Assembly (NCBI RefSeq): GCF_902459665.1
Contig: NZ_CABPSL010000011.1
Location: 102,562 to 166,561 of the forward strand
Reading direction: 5' to 3'
DNA: 64,000 nucleotides
Source of the DNA: Pandoraea cepalis
GTDB taxonomy: Bacteria; Pseudomonadota; Gammaproteobacteria; Burkholderiales; Burkholderiaceae
The notes under the pieces were generated by a model. The model worked only from the letters and a program-made list of their open reading frames with translations, was not told the DNA's origin and searched no databases. This document shows, in pieces, positions 17,517 to 26,435 of the stretch (position 1 is the stretch's first letter; the number at the start of each line of letters is the position of its first letter). Made by a program: the position numbers and the translations under genes.

Positions 17517-18439
17517 GTCGTCGGCTCCAGCATGGCAAACTCCACCGCGCCACTGATCCAGCAGCCCGCCTCGATATGATCAGCATCACGTAATGCCACG
17601 CGGATACACGACGGACGCCCCATCGCGAAGCCCTGATAGACCCGCATCGACGATTCGCCTTCGCTCAGCAAACCATAGTGAATCGCGCCGTACAGCGTCG
17701 CCGCGGCAGCAATGCCGGTGGCCGCGTCTTCCGGATAACCCGACAACCGTGGAAACTGGCGCGCATGCAGCGTCAGTGGCCGCGCTCGTTCGAGCGCGAA
17801 CGGATACAGCCCCGTCGAGTCCAGTGCGTCGCACAACGTGCGCACGTCGTCCAGGGCGGGCGACAACGCATTGAGCACCTGCACCGACCGGACCGGGATC
17901 AGCGTTTTCGTGCGACTCGTTCGAGCATTGACGATGCCCAGGGACGCAAGATCGTCCGCGTCGATTTTGAGCACCCGACATACGGCGTCCACGAGTGCCC
18001 GATCGCCAATGGGCTCGACAATGCCACGCGGCTGGCCGACATCGATACGCCGCGACGTCTCGTCGTAACGTACGTCAACGAGGCCGCTTAGCGTCTCGAC
18101 GGTAGCATGGGGTGTCGTCCACCGACCGGCTTGGCGCAACAACCACATCGCGCCGAGCGTCGCATGACCGCACATCTCCATTTCGTGCGCCGGCACAAAA
18201 AAGCGGAGCCGAACGGTGTGGCGCGGGTCGCGGCTTTGACAGACGAAGGCGCTTTCGTGACCATAGCGCGATGCGATGGCCATCATCTCATCGGATGACA
18301 AGTCGTCCGCATCGAACACGACAGGCGCAGGATTACCGCCGCCCGCACCTGCGGAAAACACGCTGACGAAACGCAAATCCGGCGCATCGTGGCGGCGCAC
18401 GGGCAAATCGGTTGGGGGGTAAGTGTCTTCCAAGTTCAT
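17513..18439 (-). CDS. PhzF family isomerase
   Basis: 308 aa, cytoplasmic, diaminopimelate-epimerase-like fold. Family motifs are the N-terminal FSAGAGGGNPAPVV, GHESAFV with the catalytic glutamate, MCGHATLGAM, and GYPEDAATGIAAAA. In phenazine makers PhzF isomerises dihydro-3-hydroxyanthranilate, but most homologues lie outside phenazine loci and have unknown substrates; no other phz gene is here. Start 18439 (MNLEDT) is favoured over 18511. Divergent from an AraC regulator, which may control it. Its stop overlaps the start of a probable decayed gene. Confidence 0.85.
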   Translation of the reverse strand: MNLEDTYPPTDLPVRRHDAPDLRFVSVFSAGAGGGNPAPVVFDADDLSSDEMMAIASRYGHESAFVCQSRDPRHTVRLRFFVPAHEMEMCGHATLGAMWLLRQAGRWTTPHATVETLSGLVDVRYDETSRRIDVGQPRGIVEPIGDRALVDAVCRVLKIDADDLASLGIVNARTSRTKTLIPVRSVQVLNALSPALDDVRTLCDALDSTGLYPFALERARPLTLHARQFPRLSGYPEDAATGIAAAATLYGAIHYGLLSEGESSMRVYQGFAMGRPSCIRVALRDADHIEAGCWISGAVEFAMLEPTT

Positions 18440-18773
18440 CGGGGCGTTCCGGGAGTCAAGTAGCGCAAGCATGCCGAAGCCTTGAAAAACCGTCGCGCCC
18501 GATCGGGCCACTCGGCACGCCCTATCCGGCCAAAGGCGGGCGGCGCCCGTATTTTCGCCCCCCCAGGATTCGACGGTCGCCCTGCAGGGAACCGGCAGCC
18601 GTTGCCGTTTTCCGTCACCCGGCAGCCTGATGCCGCCGCGCCTCTCCCGCGCCTCTCATCGCCCTTCGCCAAGCGTTATACTGAGCCTCGACTGCCAACA
18701 CGCCATCCACCGCATTGCGTTCACGGCCGTCTGCGCGGGCTGCAAGTGTCCCGTCACGCAAAGGAAGCGCCTG
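18440..18773. other. 334-bp divergent region between phzF and the AraC gene
   Basis: No convincing gene. It contains a GC hairpin followed by a short T-rich tract (CGGGC-GGC-GCCCG at 18537-18549, then TATTTT), which could be a weak terminator or attenuator, and a TATACT hexamer at 18676-18681 that might be a -10 box for the AraC gene, though no clear -35 is seen. AGGAAG at about 18762-18767 is the AraC ribosome-binding site. Confidence 0.4.
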
Positions 18774-19673
18774 GTGAAACCCTATCCGACTGCCCCTCGT
18801 CATCTCGATGGCGACCGCGTCGCCGATGTCCGGCATGTCTCGGTCGGCGAATACCGCACGCGACCGCATCGACACGACGATGAATTCATGTTCCTGCTCC
18901 CCAGGACGGGACAACTCGTACTCAACGTCGAATCGAATGTCGCGCCGGTACGCGTTGCGCCGAAATCGTTCGTCGTCGTGCCGCCTCAACGCCTGCACGA
19001 CACGCGAGGCTACCGCTCCGATCAGGCGCATGTGGCGGTGTACGTCGCGAGCGATTTCGTGGTCTTTTGCGAACGCAAGGCGCGACGCAAGCTATCGTGC
19101 GCGCGCATCTCGATATGGTCGGCGCCATTGCTGTTGCTCGACGCAGCACGCGTCGCCACGGGAACGGCGCGCTCAAGTGAGGGCCCGACGAGCGAGCTTG
19201 CGGAATTCCGCGCGGAGCTTGCCGCCCGCACCTTGGCCGCAAGCTGTGTGCAAGCCGGCTTGATGGCCGCCGCGTTGCCATCAAACCGCGCCGATGCGCG
19301 TGCCGAAATCGTGCGCGACATCTGCGCATTTCTCGATGAAACGCTCGATCAGCCGATCTCGCTGGAACGTATCGCCTACGAATTCGGGCTATCGCAGCGT
19401 TCTCTGACGCGAGTCTTTCGCGAGGGCACCGGCGAGTCCGTCGTCGACTATCAATCCCGGCGACGCGTGGAAATCGCGGCAACGCTTCTGAACTCGCCCG
19501 GTATGACGGTGCTCGCGGCCGCGGCGGCCGTCGGCCTGGAGTCGCCATCGTATCTCGCGCGGCTATTCAGAAAGTATGGTTATGGGCCGCCGAACGGTTA
19601 TAAGGGCGACGCCACGCCGATCGGGTCTGCCGCCTCCCTTGCGGCGATCACGCGCGGCGTGCCGACGTCGTAG
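18774..19673 (+). CDS. AraC family transcriptional regulator
   Basis: 299 aa. N-terminal cupin-type sensing domain (residues about 15-90, HRHDDEFMFLL) and a C-terminal double helix-turn-helix (about 195-285, ISLERIAYEFGLSQRSLTRVF and SPSYLARLFRKYGY). The chosen start is GTG at 18774 because AGGAAG lies six to seven bases upstream; the frame stays open to 18630 but the added residues look like leader. The normally conserved P-x-x-Y/F-R end is changed to PNGYK. Flanked by PhzF (divergent) and a bicupin gene (convergent). Confidence 0.82.
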   Translation: MKPYPTAPRHLDGDRVADVRHVSVGEYRTRPHRHDDEFMFLLPRTGQLVLNVESNVAPVRVAPKSFVVVPPQRLHDTRGYRSDQAHVAVYVASDFVVFCERKARRKLSCARISIWSAPLLLLDAARVATGTARSSEGPTSELAEFRAELAARTLAASCVQAGLMAAALPSNRADARAEIVRDICAFLDETLDQPISLERIAYEFGLSQRSLTRVFREGTGESVVDYQSRRRVEIAATLLNSPGMTVLAAAAAVGLESPSYLARLFRKYGYGPPNGYKGDATPIGSAASLAAITRGVPTS

Positions 19674-19694
19674 CGACACCGTCGGCGGGAGGCG

Positions 19695-20447
19695 TCAGGT
19701 GGGGCGGTAGATCGCGTACACCTTTGCCACGTTGCCCCGACTTTCCCAGCTGCACTGCGCGTGCTGTTCGACGAGAAAGATGTCGCCGCGCGAGAACGTG
19801 CCGCTGCGTCCGGTTTCGTCCACGAAGGTCACGCTGCCTTCGAGCAGATGCATGAGTTCGTAGTGGGCGTAACGCATCGCGATGCGATGATAGGGCGTCG
19901 AATCCCACGTGCCGCACGTGAATGTCGCATCCGATGAACGAAAGTCAGTGAAATTGCGGCACACGGGCGCCGGCGTGAGGAGCAGTTCAGCGGCAGGCGC
20001 CCCCGAGGGCGCCAACGACGGGCTCGGATCGATCTGCACGAGACTGCGATCGGTAACATTCCCGCCCTCGCAGCGCATGAAGACGATCGATGTGGAACCC
20101 TGCGTCGACCACATGAATGCCGAGCCCCGAGGGAGCACCGCGCTGCCCCCCGGCCCGAGCGTGAATGCGCGCTCCCCCTGCTGGAACATGATCGCGCCTT
20201 CGGAGACGATGACGAATTCGTCCGCTGGGTGAGACGACACCGCTCCGTTCGCCGCGTCGAGGGCAATGACGCCGACCGTCACAGGGCCCGGCAGCAGATC
20301 CGCCAGACGGCGGCTTGCCAGAAAGCGGTCGTCGCTTGCCGACGTCGCCGGGGCAGTGCCCTGGCGCGCATCCGACGCAAAGGCCTTGAGGTCCAAAAAC
20401 GATCGGGGGCGATCACACGGCGCCATGGCGCGTTGCAGTTCGGGCAT
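19695..20447 (-). CDS. Bicupin domain protein
   Basis: 250 aa with two cupin folds, first at about residues 55-125 (HPADEFVIVSEGAIMFQQGE) and second at about 175-245 (YELMHLLEGSVTFVDETGRSG). Bicupins of this size include ureidoglycine aminohydrolase-like and other small-molecule enzymes, but I cannot assign one. It is on the same strand 89 bp behind the succinate-semialdehyde dehydrogenase gene and may be the last gene of an amine-catabolic operon. Confidence 0.75.
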   Translation of the reverse strand: MPELQRAMAPCDRPRSFLDLKAFASDARQGTAPATSASDDRFLASRRLADLLPGPVTVGVIALDAANGAVSSHPADEFVIVSEGAIMFQQGERAFTLGPGGSAVLPRGSAFMWSTQGSTSIVFMRCEGGNVTDRSLVQIDPSPSLAPSGAPAAELLLTPAPVCRNFTDFRSSDATFTCGTWDSTPYHRIAMRYAHYELMHLLEGSVTFVDETGRSGTFSRGDIFLVEQHAQCSWESRGNVAKVYAIYRPT

Positions 20448-20536
20448 TTTGTCTTCCAGCGAGGTTCATTGGGTGAGCGCGGTTGCCGCCCGGGACTCGG
20501 GGACGGCACCGAAAGTCATCGTGCAGGCAAATCCCG

Positions 20537-22009
20537 TCAGCCCAGATTGCCCTGACAGAGATACTTGATGGCGAGATAGTCGTCCAACCCGTACTTCGAT
20601 CCTTCCCGACCGTATCCCGATTCCTTGATACCGCCGAATGGCGCCACCTCGCTCGCGAGCGCGCCCTCGTTGATACCGACAATACCGGCTTCGAGCGCGC
20701 TCGCCACCCGTTCGATGCGCCGCAGATTCTCGCTGTAAAAGTAAGCCGCGAGGCCGAAAGGCGTATCGTTGGCGCGCGCAATGCCCTCGCCTTCCGTCTC
20801 GAACCGGAACAGCGCCGCCACCGGCCCGAAGGTTTCCTCGCATGACAGCGCCATGGCTTCATGGGCGTCGCACAACACGGTGGGCGCATAGTAGTTCGGC
20901 CCCAGGGCCGCGAGACGCTTCCCGCCGGTCATCACGCGCGCCCCCTGAGCGAGCGCGTCGTCCACGTGACGCGCAATCTTCTCGACCGCTCGCGCATTGA
21001 TCATTGGGCCGATCTGCGCGAGGGCATCCGTCGCGGGTGCCACCCTGAGCGAGGCCACGGCCTCGGTCAGCAACCCGGCAAAGCGGTCGTAAACGCCCGC
21101 CTGGACATAGATCCGATTCGGGCTCACACACGTCTGACCGCCATTGCGGAACTTGGCCGCCATCAGCCCGGCGACGGCCGCCGGCAGATCCGCATCGTCG
21201 AAAACAATGAACGGCGCATTGCCTCCCAGCTCCAGCGACAGCTTCTTGAGCGTGGCCGCCGACTCACGCGCCAAATGCTTTCCGACAGGTGTCGATCCCG
21301 TGAACGTCACCTTGCGCACACGCGGATCGGCGAGCCACTGCGCCACGGCATCGACCCCCTGCTCTCGCGACGCGACAATCATATTGAGTACGCCGGCCGG
21401 CAGACCCGCCTCGTGCGCGAGATAGGCCAGTGCCAGCGCAGTGAGCGGTGTGTCCTCGGCGGGTTTGGCAACCACGGTGCAACCGACGGCGAGCGCCGGG
21501 GCGATCTTTCTCGCAATCATCGCGAGCGGAAAATTCCACGGCGTGACGGCCGCGACGATCCCGATCGGTTCTTTCACGGCGCTCATGCGCTTGCCACGCG
21601 TCTGAGTCGGGAGTAGATCGCCATACACGCGCGTCGCTTCGTCGGCAAACCACGCGACATACGACGCGCCGTAGTTGACCTCCCCAAGTGCCTCGGCCAG
21701 CGGCTTGCCCTGTTCCCGCGAAATGAGGCGAGCAAGATCGTCGCGATGCGCCACGATCGCCGCATGCCAGCGCCGCAGGAATGCCGCGCGCTCGGCGGGT
21801 AACGTCGCTCGCCACGCCGGCAGCGCGCGTTCGGCGGCGTCTACCGCCTCTCGCGCATCGGCCGGTCGCGCGTCGGATACCATCGCAACGGTATCGCCCG
21901 TCGCCGGGTCGACGACAGTGAAGCGCTGCGCGGTGGCAGCGCCCCGCCATTGTCCAGCGATCCATTGTTGCGTGCGCAGCAAATCGCCACGCGTGAGGTC
22001 AAGCGTCAT
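20537..22009 (-). CDS. gabD: NAD(P)-dependent succinate-semialdehyde dehydrogenase
   Basis: 490 aa, usual length for the aldehyde dehydrogenase superfamily. TPWNFPLAMIARKIAPALAVG, the catalytic Glu260 in LELGGNAPF and the nucleophile Cys294 in GQTCVSPNR fit the GabD branch, which oxidises succinate semialdehyde to succinate at the end of the GABA pathway. It lies downstream of an Lrp-type regulator and a class III aminotransferase, which supports GABA or another omega-amino acid as the source. The specificity call rests on motif resemblance. Confidence 0.85.
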   Translation of the reverse strand: MTLDLTRGDLLRTQQWIAGQWRGAATAQRFTVVDPATGDTVAMVSDARPADAREAVDAAERALPAWRATLPAERAAFLRRWHAAIVAHRDDLARLISREQGKPLAEALGEVNYGASYVAWFADEATRVYGDLLPTQTRGKRMSAVKEPIGIVAAVTPWNFPLAMIARKIAPALAVGCTVVAKPAEDTPLTALALAYLAHEAGLPAGVLNMIVASREQGVDAVAQWLADPRVRKVTFTGSTPVGKHLARESAATLKKLSLELGGNAPFIVFDDADLPAAVAGLMAAKFRNGGQTCVSPNRIYVQAGVYDRFAGLLTEAVASLRVAPATDALAQIGPMINARAVEKIARHVDDALAQGARVMTGGKRLAALGPNYYAPTVLCDAHEAMALSCEETFGPVAALFRFETEGEGIARANDTPFGLAAYFYSENLRRIERVASALEAGIVGINEGALASEVAPFGGIKESGYGREGSKYGLDDYLAIKYLCQGNLG

Positions 22010-22096
22010 GATGGGGTTCTCCGACTTGCGGGATAGGGTCGCACGTCTGCCGCCCCGCCACCGGGGGGCAGACGACTGCGCAAGCCGACGACGATG

Positions 22097-22591
22097 TCAG
22101 CCTTGCGGCGGGAATAGAGTTTCGAGCGGGTAGTGCGTCTTGACGAAGGGTGACTTGATGATCACGAAGCTGAAATACTTCTCGATGCCGATATCGCGTT
22201 CGAGCAGCCCCTCGATGATGCTTTGATAATGACTCACGCTGCGTGTGACGAACTTCAGCAGGTAGTCGTAGCCACCACTGGCGAGATGGCATTCGACGAT
22301 CTCGTCGACGTCTCGGATGGCATCGACAAAGCGGATGAAATCCTCCCGTCGATGGTCGGCGAGCGTGACCTCGGTAAACACGATCTGAATGTCGCCGAGC
22401 TTTTCGAGTTGAATCCGTGCGCCGTAGCCGACGATATAACCCGCCTTCTCCAGGCGCTTGACGCGAATCAGGCAGGGGCTGGGCGACAAGCCCACGGCGT
22501 CGGCGAGTTCCACGTTCGTGATACGCCCGCGCTTTTGCAGTTGGCAAAGAATGCGCAGATCGATGCGGTCGAGTTTGCTGTCCGTGCCCAT
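22097..22591 (-). CDS. Lrp/AsnC family transcriptional regulator
   Basis: 164 aa. N-terminal helix-turn-helix (LDRIDLRILCQLQKRGRIT, then ELADAVGLSPSPCLIRVKRL) and a C-terminal RAM domain (about 75-150) that binds amino acids and drives oligomerisation. It lies within a same-strand set between the aminotransferase and gabD, so it probably controls this cluster in response to an amino acid or amine. Confidence 0.88.
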   Translation of the reverse strand: MGTDSKLDRIDLRILCQLQKRGRITNVELADAVGLSPSPCLIRVKRLEKAGYIVGYGARIQLEKLGDIQIVFTEVTLADHRREDFIRFVDAIRDVDEIVECHLASGGYDYLLKFVTRSVSHYQSIIEGLLERDIGIEKYFSFVIIKSPFVKTHYPLETLFPPQG

Positions 22592-22623
22592 CGTAATTTC
22601 GAAGCGCCAACAAGGGCGCGGTC

Positions 22624-22637
22624 AATCGTGAATCGTG
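22624..22637. promoter_or_regulatory. Tandem 7-bp repeat upstream of the Lrp gene
   Basis: AATCGTG occurs twice head to tail, followed directly by AACGATC, which is close to the inverse of the unit. It lies 33 bp upstream of the Lrp start, a plausible autoregulatory site. Tentative. Confidence 0.35.
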
Positions 22638-22710
22638 AACGATCTTAACACAGCGGATTGGCCGCACAGGCGGGATCCTCACCGTACCGGCTATCACGTC
22701 AACCTCCTGT

Positions 22711-24114
22711 TTACGCGGCTTTCCGGGCACCTGACGCGGCGCGTCGAGCAGCGCTGACCGCATCGTCCGCCAGCACTTCGTCGAGCGTCGCTCTCACACG
22801 CTCGACCATGAGGGCCACGTCGTGCTCGGTGAAACACAGCGCCGGCGCAAATCCCAGAATGTTGTCGGCGAACGCTCGGAAGATCACGCCGTTCCGATAC
22901 GCCGCGGCCGATATCTTGTCGGCCAGTCGCAGCGACGGATCGAAACGCGCCTTGCTTGTCTTGTCCGCAACGAGTTCCAGGGCACCCAGCAATCCGCGAT
23001 GCCGCGAGTCGCCGACCAGCGGATGATCGAGCAGCGAATCCAGACCGGCCCCAAACGCGTGGGCCACGGCCTGGCCGTTGGCAATCAGACCGTCTTCGTA
23101 CAGACGAATCACCTCGAGCGCCACGGCGGCACTCACGGGATGCGCAGAATAGGTCTGGCCGTGCCCCACCACCTGCCCCTGCTCGCCGTCGGCGATCGCC
23201 TGATAGATGGCGTCGCTCATGAGGACTGCGCCCATCGGCGCGTAGCCCGCGGTCAACCCCTTCGCGATCGTCATCATGTCGGGCTCGACGTTCTCTGCCT
23301 CGCACGCGAACATCGGCCCGGTACGACCGAAGCCGGTGATGACTTCGTCGGCGACGAACAGGATATCCAGGCGGCGGCAGGCATCGCGCATCGCCTTGAG
23401 CCAGCCCACGGGGGGCACGATCACACCACCGGAACCCTGTATCGGCTCACAGAAGAATGCGGCAACGTGATCGCTGCCGCCCAGTTCGGCAACCTTCGCT
23501 TCGAGCGCGGCAACACTTGCCGCGATGAGCGCCTGCCCGTCGCGCCCGAGCGGGTCGCGATACGCATAGGGCGACGGAAGGTAGTGTTGCGTCGGCAACG
23601 GCACGTCGAAGCCGCGATGAAACGACGCGATCGCCGTCAGACCCGCGCCGATCGACGACGAACCGTGGTAGCCGCGTTCAAGCGAGATGAAATGCTTCTT
23701 CTGTGGGCGGCCCGTCACATTGCAATAGTGCGTGATGAAGCGCAGCGCTGCGTCGACGGCATCTGAACCACCGAGCGAAAAATACACATGCTGCAGCGAG
23801 CGCGGCGCGATCGACACCAGCTTCTCGGCGAGTTGCGCGGCCGGTGCACTGCCGAAGTGAAAGTAGCCCGTGGCATACGCCAGTTTCGCCATCTGGGCCG
23901 AGGCAGCGTCGACCACACTCTGCTGTCCATACCCCACATTGACGCACCACAACCCGGCAAAGGCATCGAGCAACTCGTTGCCGTCGATGTCGCGCAGATA
24001 AACACCGTGCCCGGATTCGAGCAACGTGGCCCCTTGCTGCTCGTGGGCGCGAAAGCTGACGACGGGATGGATGAGATGCCGGCGGTCGGCATCGAGGAGT
24101 GATTGCTTGGACAT
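22711..24114 (-). CDS. Class III (omega-amino acid) aminotransferase
   Basis: 467 aa PLP-dependent enzyme. Landmarks are GLWCVNVGYG, GSDAVDAALR, Asp256 in FVADEVITGFGRTG and the PLP-binding Lys285 in TIAKGLTAGYAPMGA. The set matches the omega-amino acid:pyruvate, putrescine and aspartate aminotransferase-family members typical of proteobacterial amine catabolism. The start at 24114 gives the family's usual N-terminus. With GabD nearby, transfer of the amino group of GABA, beta-alanine or putrescine to pyruvate is the best guess. It is separated from ghrA by a strong terminator, so it probably starts its own transcript. Confidence 0.85.
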   Translation of the reverse strand: MSKQSLLDADRRHLIHPVVSFRAHEQQGATLLESGHGVYLRDIDGNELLDAFAGLWCVNVGYGQQSVVDAASAQMAKLAYATGYFHFGSAPAAQLAEKLVSIAPRSLQHVYFSLGGSDAVDAALRFITHYCNVTGRPQKKHFISLERGYHGSSSIGAGLTAIASFHRGFDVPLPTQHYLPSPYAYRDPLGRDGQALIAASVAALEAKVAELGGSDHVAAFFCEPIQGSGGVIVPPVGWLKAMRDACRRLDILFVADEVITGFGRTGPMFACEAENVEPDMMTIAKGLTAGYAPMGAVLMSDAIYQAIADGEQGQVVGHGQTYSAHPVSAAVALEVIRLYEDGLIANGQAVAHAFGAGLDSLLDHPLVGDSRHRGLLGALELVADKTSKARFDPSLRLADKISAAAYRNGVIFRAFADNILGFAPALCFTEHDVALMVERVRATLDEVLADDAVSAARRAASGARKAA

Positions 24115-24205
24115 GGGATCTCTCGGCGTGTCGGATGGGACGGGGGATGAACCTGTGTCCATACTAAAGAGCCGGCAGCGCAGATGCGTCGCCAAATTAA
24201 GCCGT

Positions 24206-24239
24206 AAAAAAAACGCGCGCCGCGAAATTGCGGCGCGCG
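24206..24239 (-). terminator. Rho-independent terminator after ghrA
   Basis: On the minus strand a perfect 10-bp GC stem (24230-24239 with 24214-24223, loop of six) is followed by eight T residues (24206-24213). Its place 39 bp after the ghrA stop marks the end of the GNAT-ghrA transcript. Confidence 0.88.
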
Positions 24240-24277
24240 CAGCATTTTGTGCTGCCGGTGTGGGCACCCCGGCGCGC

Positions 24278-25204
24278 TCAGTACCCCTGTGTGCGATCGA
24301 TCTGCCCGACCATCGGTACGCCGGCGCGATGCCTGCGCAGGTTTTCCAATACCACTTCCACCGCAGTCTCCGGTCGCGTGGCGCTGGCGATATGCGGGGT
24401 GATGCGCACCTTCGGATGCGCCCACAGCGGATGCGACGGCGGCAGCGGTTCGGGGTCGGTGACATCGAGAATCGCGCCCGACAGATGCCCACTGTCAAGC
24501 AACTCCATGAGCGCGTATTGATTGAGATGAGGGCCACGTCCGACATTGATCAGCCAGGCGCCGCGCGGCAATCCGCTCAGCAAGCGCTTGTCGAGAATGC
24601 CACGGGTCGCCGACGTCAGCGGCAACAGGCAGACAAGGATGTCGGTGCGGGCAAGGAAGGCGCCGAGCGACTCGTATCCCGCGTAGCCATCGACCCCATC
24701 CACCTGCCGCGGCGTTCGGCTCCACCCTGCGCAGTCGAACCCGAAAGCACGCAGGCGCGACAGCACTGCCTGCCCGAGCATGCCGAGTCCCAACACCCCA
24801 ACACGGCGCTCGCTTGCCGGCTCCACGCTCAGTTCCGTCCACTCACGCATGGCTTGCTGCCGTGCGTAGGTAAAGATGTCGCGGTGAATCGAAAGGACCG
24901 CCTGCGTCACATACTCGACCATGCCTTCGACGATGCCGGGCTCGACCATGCGAACGACCGGAATATGATCCGGCACCCGCGACAGGTCGAACTGGTCGAT
25001 GCCCGCGCCCGTCGAGAATACGACTTCCACGTTCGGCAGCAGCGTGACGAGATCTTCCGGCGGCTTCCAGGCAGCGAGGTAACGCACCTCGCGCGCGTCG
25101 CCAACATCGGGCCACAGTCGGAACGCCGTCTCCGGCGCCCGCTGGGCGAACAACCGCGCCCACACCGCACCGCGTGCCGGATCGGCCTTGTAAAGAAACG
25201 ACAT
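24278..25204 (-). CDS. ghrA: Glyoxylate/hydroxypyruvate reductase A (D-2-hydroxyacid dehydrogenase)
   Basis: 308 aa, usual GhrA length. N-terminal substrate domain, NAD(P) site VGVLGLGMLGQAV, and the catalytic triad Arg (NVGRGPHLN), Glu (TDPEPLPPSHPLW) and His (ITPHIAS). The enzyme reduces glyoxylate or hydroxypyruvate in the cytoplasm. It is 13 bp behind the GNAT gene and ends at a strong terminator. The link to the amine cluster is by position only. Confidence 0.88.
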   Translation of the reverse strand: MSFLYKADPARGAVWARLFAQRAPETAFRLWPDVGDAREVRYLAAWKPPEDLVTLLPNVEVVFSTGAGIDQFDLSRVPDHIPVVRMVEPGIVEGMVEYVTQAVLSIHRDIFTYARQQAMREWTELSVEPASERRVGVLGLGMLGQAVLSRLRAFGFDCAGWSRTPRQVDGVDGYAGYESLGAFLARTDILVCLLPLTSATRGILDKRLLSGLPRGAWLINVGRGPHLNQYALMELLDSGHLSGAILDVTDPEPLPPSHPLWAHPKVRITPHIASATRPETAVEVVLENLRRHRAGVPMVGQIDRTQGY

Positions 25205-25217
25205 CTGCGCTCCCGCG

Positions 25218-26102
25218 TCAGCCGATGGCTTGATTGATGATGGCGAATTGCCGAACCTCGTCGTCGACGACCGGCGTGCCGTTACGGGCCATCTTCACGA
25301 CCGTGTCGACGCGTTCGAGCCCAAGCACCTCGAGCCACTCGGTCAGTCCGCTGTCGGAGGGCGTGTCGATGCGCACAAAACGGCCTTCATGCAACGTCAG
25401 CCAGTGGGCAATCATGGCCTCGGCACGCTGACGGGTGAGTGACTCGGCGTCCGCGCCGCTGACGACCACCACCGGGCCGATCACAAAACCGCGGCCAAAG
25501 CGCCTGAACAACGAGAAGCCGAGCAGCTCGCCGTCGCGCTCGATGGCAATGCCGTCGGCGATATCGAGAAGCGCGGGCAGAATGCGCCCCCTGTCGAATC
25601 CGCTCGCGCGGCTGGCGAGGGTGACGAGCCGGTCGGGATCGTTGGCACTCAGCGGCCGCAAACGTTCGCCGGGCGGCAGCTCCATGAGCGGCGGGCGACG
25701 AGCCGTTCCCTGGTGCTGATCGATGCTGCCCACCGCATTGAACCCGAGCTTTTCATATAGCGGCTGTCCGGCCGGGGTGGCATGCAACAGCGTCAGGCGG
25801 GTTCCGAGTTGATCGAGCATGCGCTCCATCAACGCGCGCCCGATGCCGCGCCCTTGCTGTTCCGGCGAGACGATCACCATACCGAGCGAGCCGCCGGCCT
25901 CACCGTGCTGCCAATACAGTGCGGTACCCACGACATCGTCGCCATCCAGGGCGACGAAGCCTTGTCCCTGGCGCGCCAGAAATCGCCAGTCATCGGGTTT
26001 GTGCGGCCAGCGCACGGCGCTGGACAGACGATAGCCAGCCGCCACATCTGTGGCCGTAAATGGCCGGTAGACGAGTTGGGAAGATGCATGGAATTCGGAC
26101 AC
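25218..26102 (-). CDS. GNAT family N-acetyltransferase
   Basis: 294 aa. The first half carries a complete acetyl-CoA-binding motif (GMVIVSPEQQGRGIGRALM, about residues 80-98) and the second half looks like a degenerate second GNAT domain. The start is GTG at 26102 because a strong AGGAGG lies six bases upstream; the frame stays open further up but lacks such a site. Likely cotranscribed with ghrA. Substrate unknown. Confidence 0.82.
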   Translation of the reverse strand: MSEFHASSQLVYRPFTATDVAAGYRLSSAVRWPHKPDDWRFLARQGQGFVALDGDDVVGTALYWQHGEAGGSLGMVIVSPEQQGRGIGRALMERMLDQLGTRLTLLHATPAGQPLYEKLGFNAVGSIDQHQGTARRPPLMELPPGERLRPLSANDPDRLVTLASRASGFDRGRILPALLDIADGIAIERDGELLGFSLFRRFGRGFVIGPVVVVSGADAESLTRQRAEAMIAHWLTLHEGRFVRIDTPSDSGLTEWLEVLGLERVDTVVKMARNGTPVVDDEVRQFAIINQAIG

Positions 26103-26435
26103 GCCGAGCCTCCTTGGGGCATTGCCGGATGCGAAACAGTGGGCCACGCCCACCACGACTGCACTATGGCGACCTGAGCAGACGCTGCATAGGACGATTC
26201 TGTTGTTCGCCCGCACGATCGAAGGCCGCAGGACAAACGGCGCATTCATGCCGCCATCGCCCGCAAAAACCCATGCCGCGTGCGGTCCACGTCATTGTTT
26301 CGATGCAATCTGCCAGCCCGCTGCCCCTACCATGAAGAGCGTCGCCATGCTCAGGCGGCCACGATTACCCGTGCCCTTCCCCTTTGTCGATTGCCCGCCC
26401 CGGCGCGTGCGCCGTAACGGCTCCGGAGAATCATC
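26103..26435. other. 333-bp divergent region between the GNAT and aldehyde dehydrogenase genes
   Basis: No gene is supported. It holds a perfect hairpin, CGGCGC-GT-GCGCCG (26401-26414), 21 bp before the aldehyde dehydrogenase start and next to its CGGAGAA ribosome-binding site, which might affect translation. No clear promoter hexamers can be picked out. Confidence 0.45.

Noticed and set aside
17513..18439. Phenazine biosynthesis locus
   Set aside because: Only a PhzF-like gene is present; no other phz gene lies near, and most PhzF homologues are unrelated to phenazines.
26401..26414. GC hairpin as a terminator
   Set aside because: No T-run follows on either strand, and it lies directly before a start codon.
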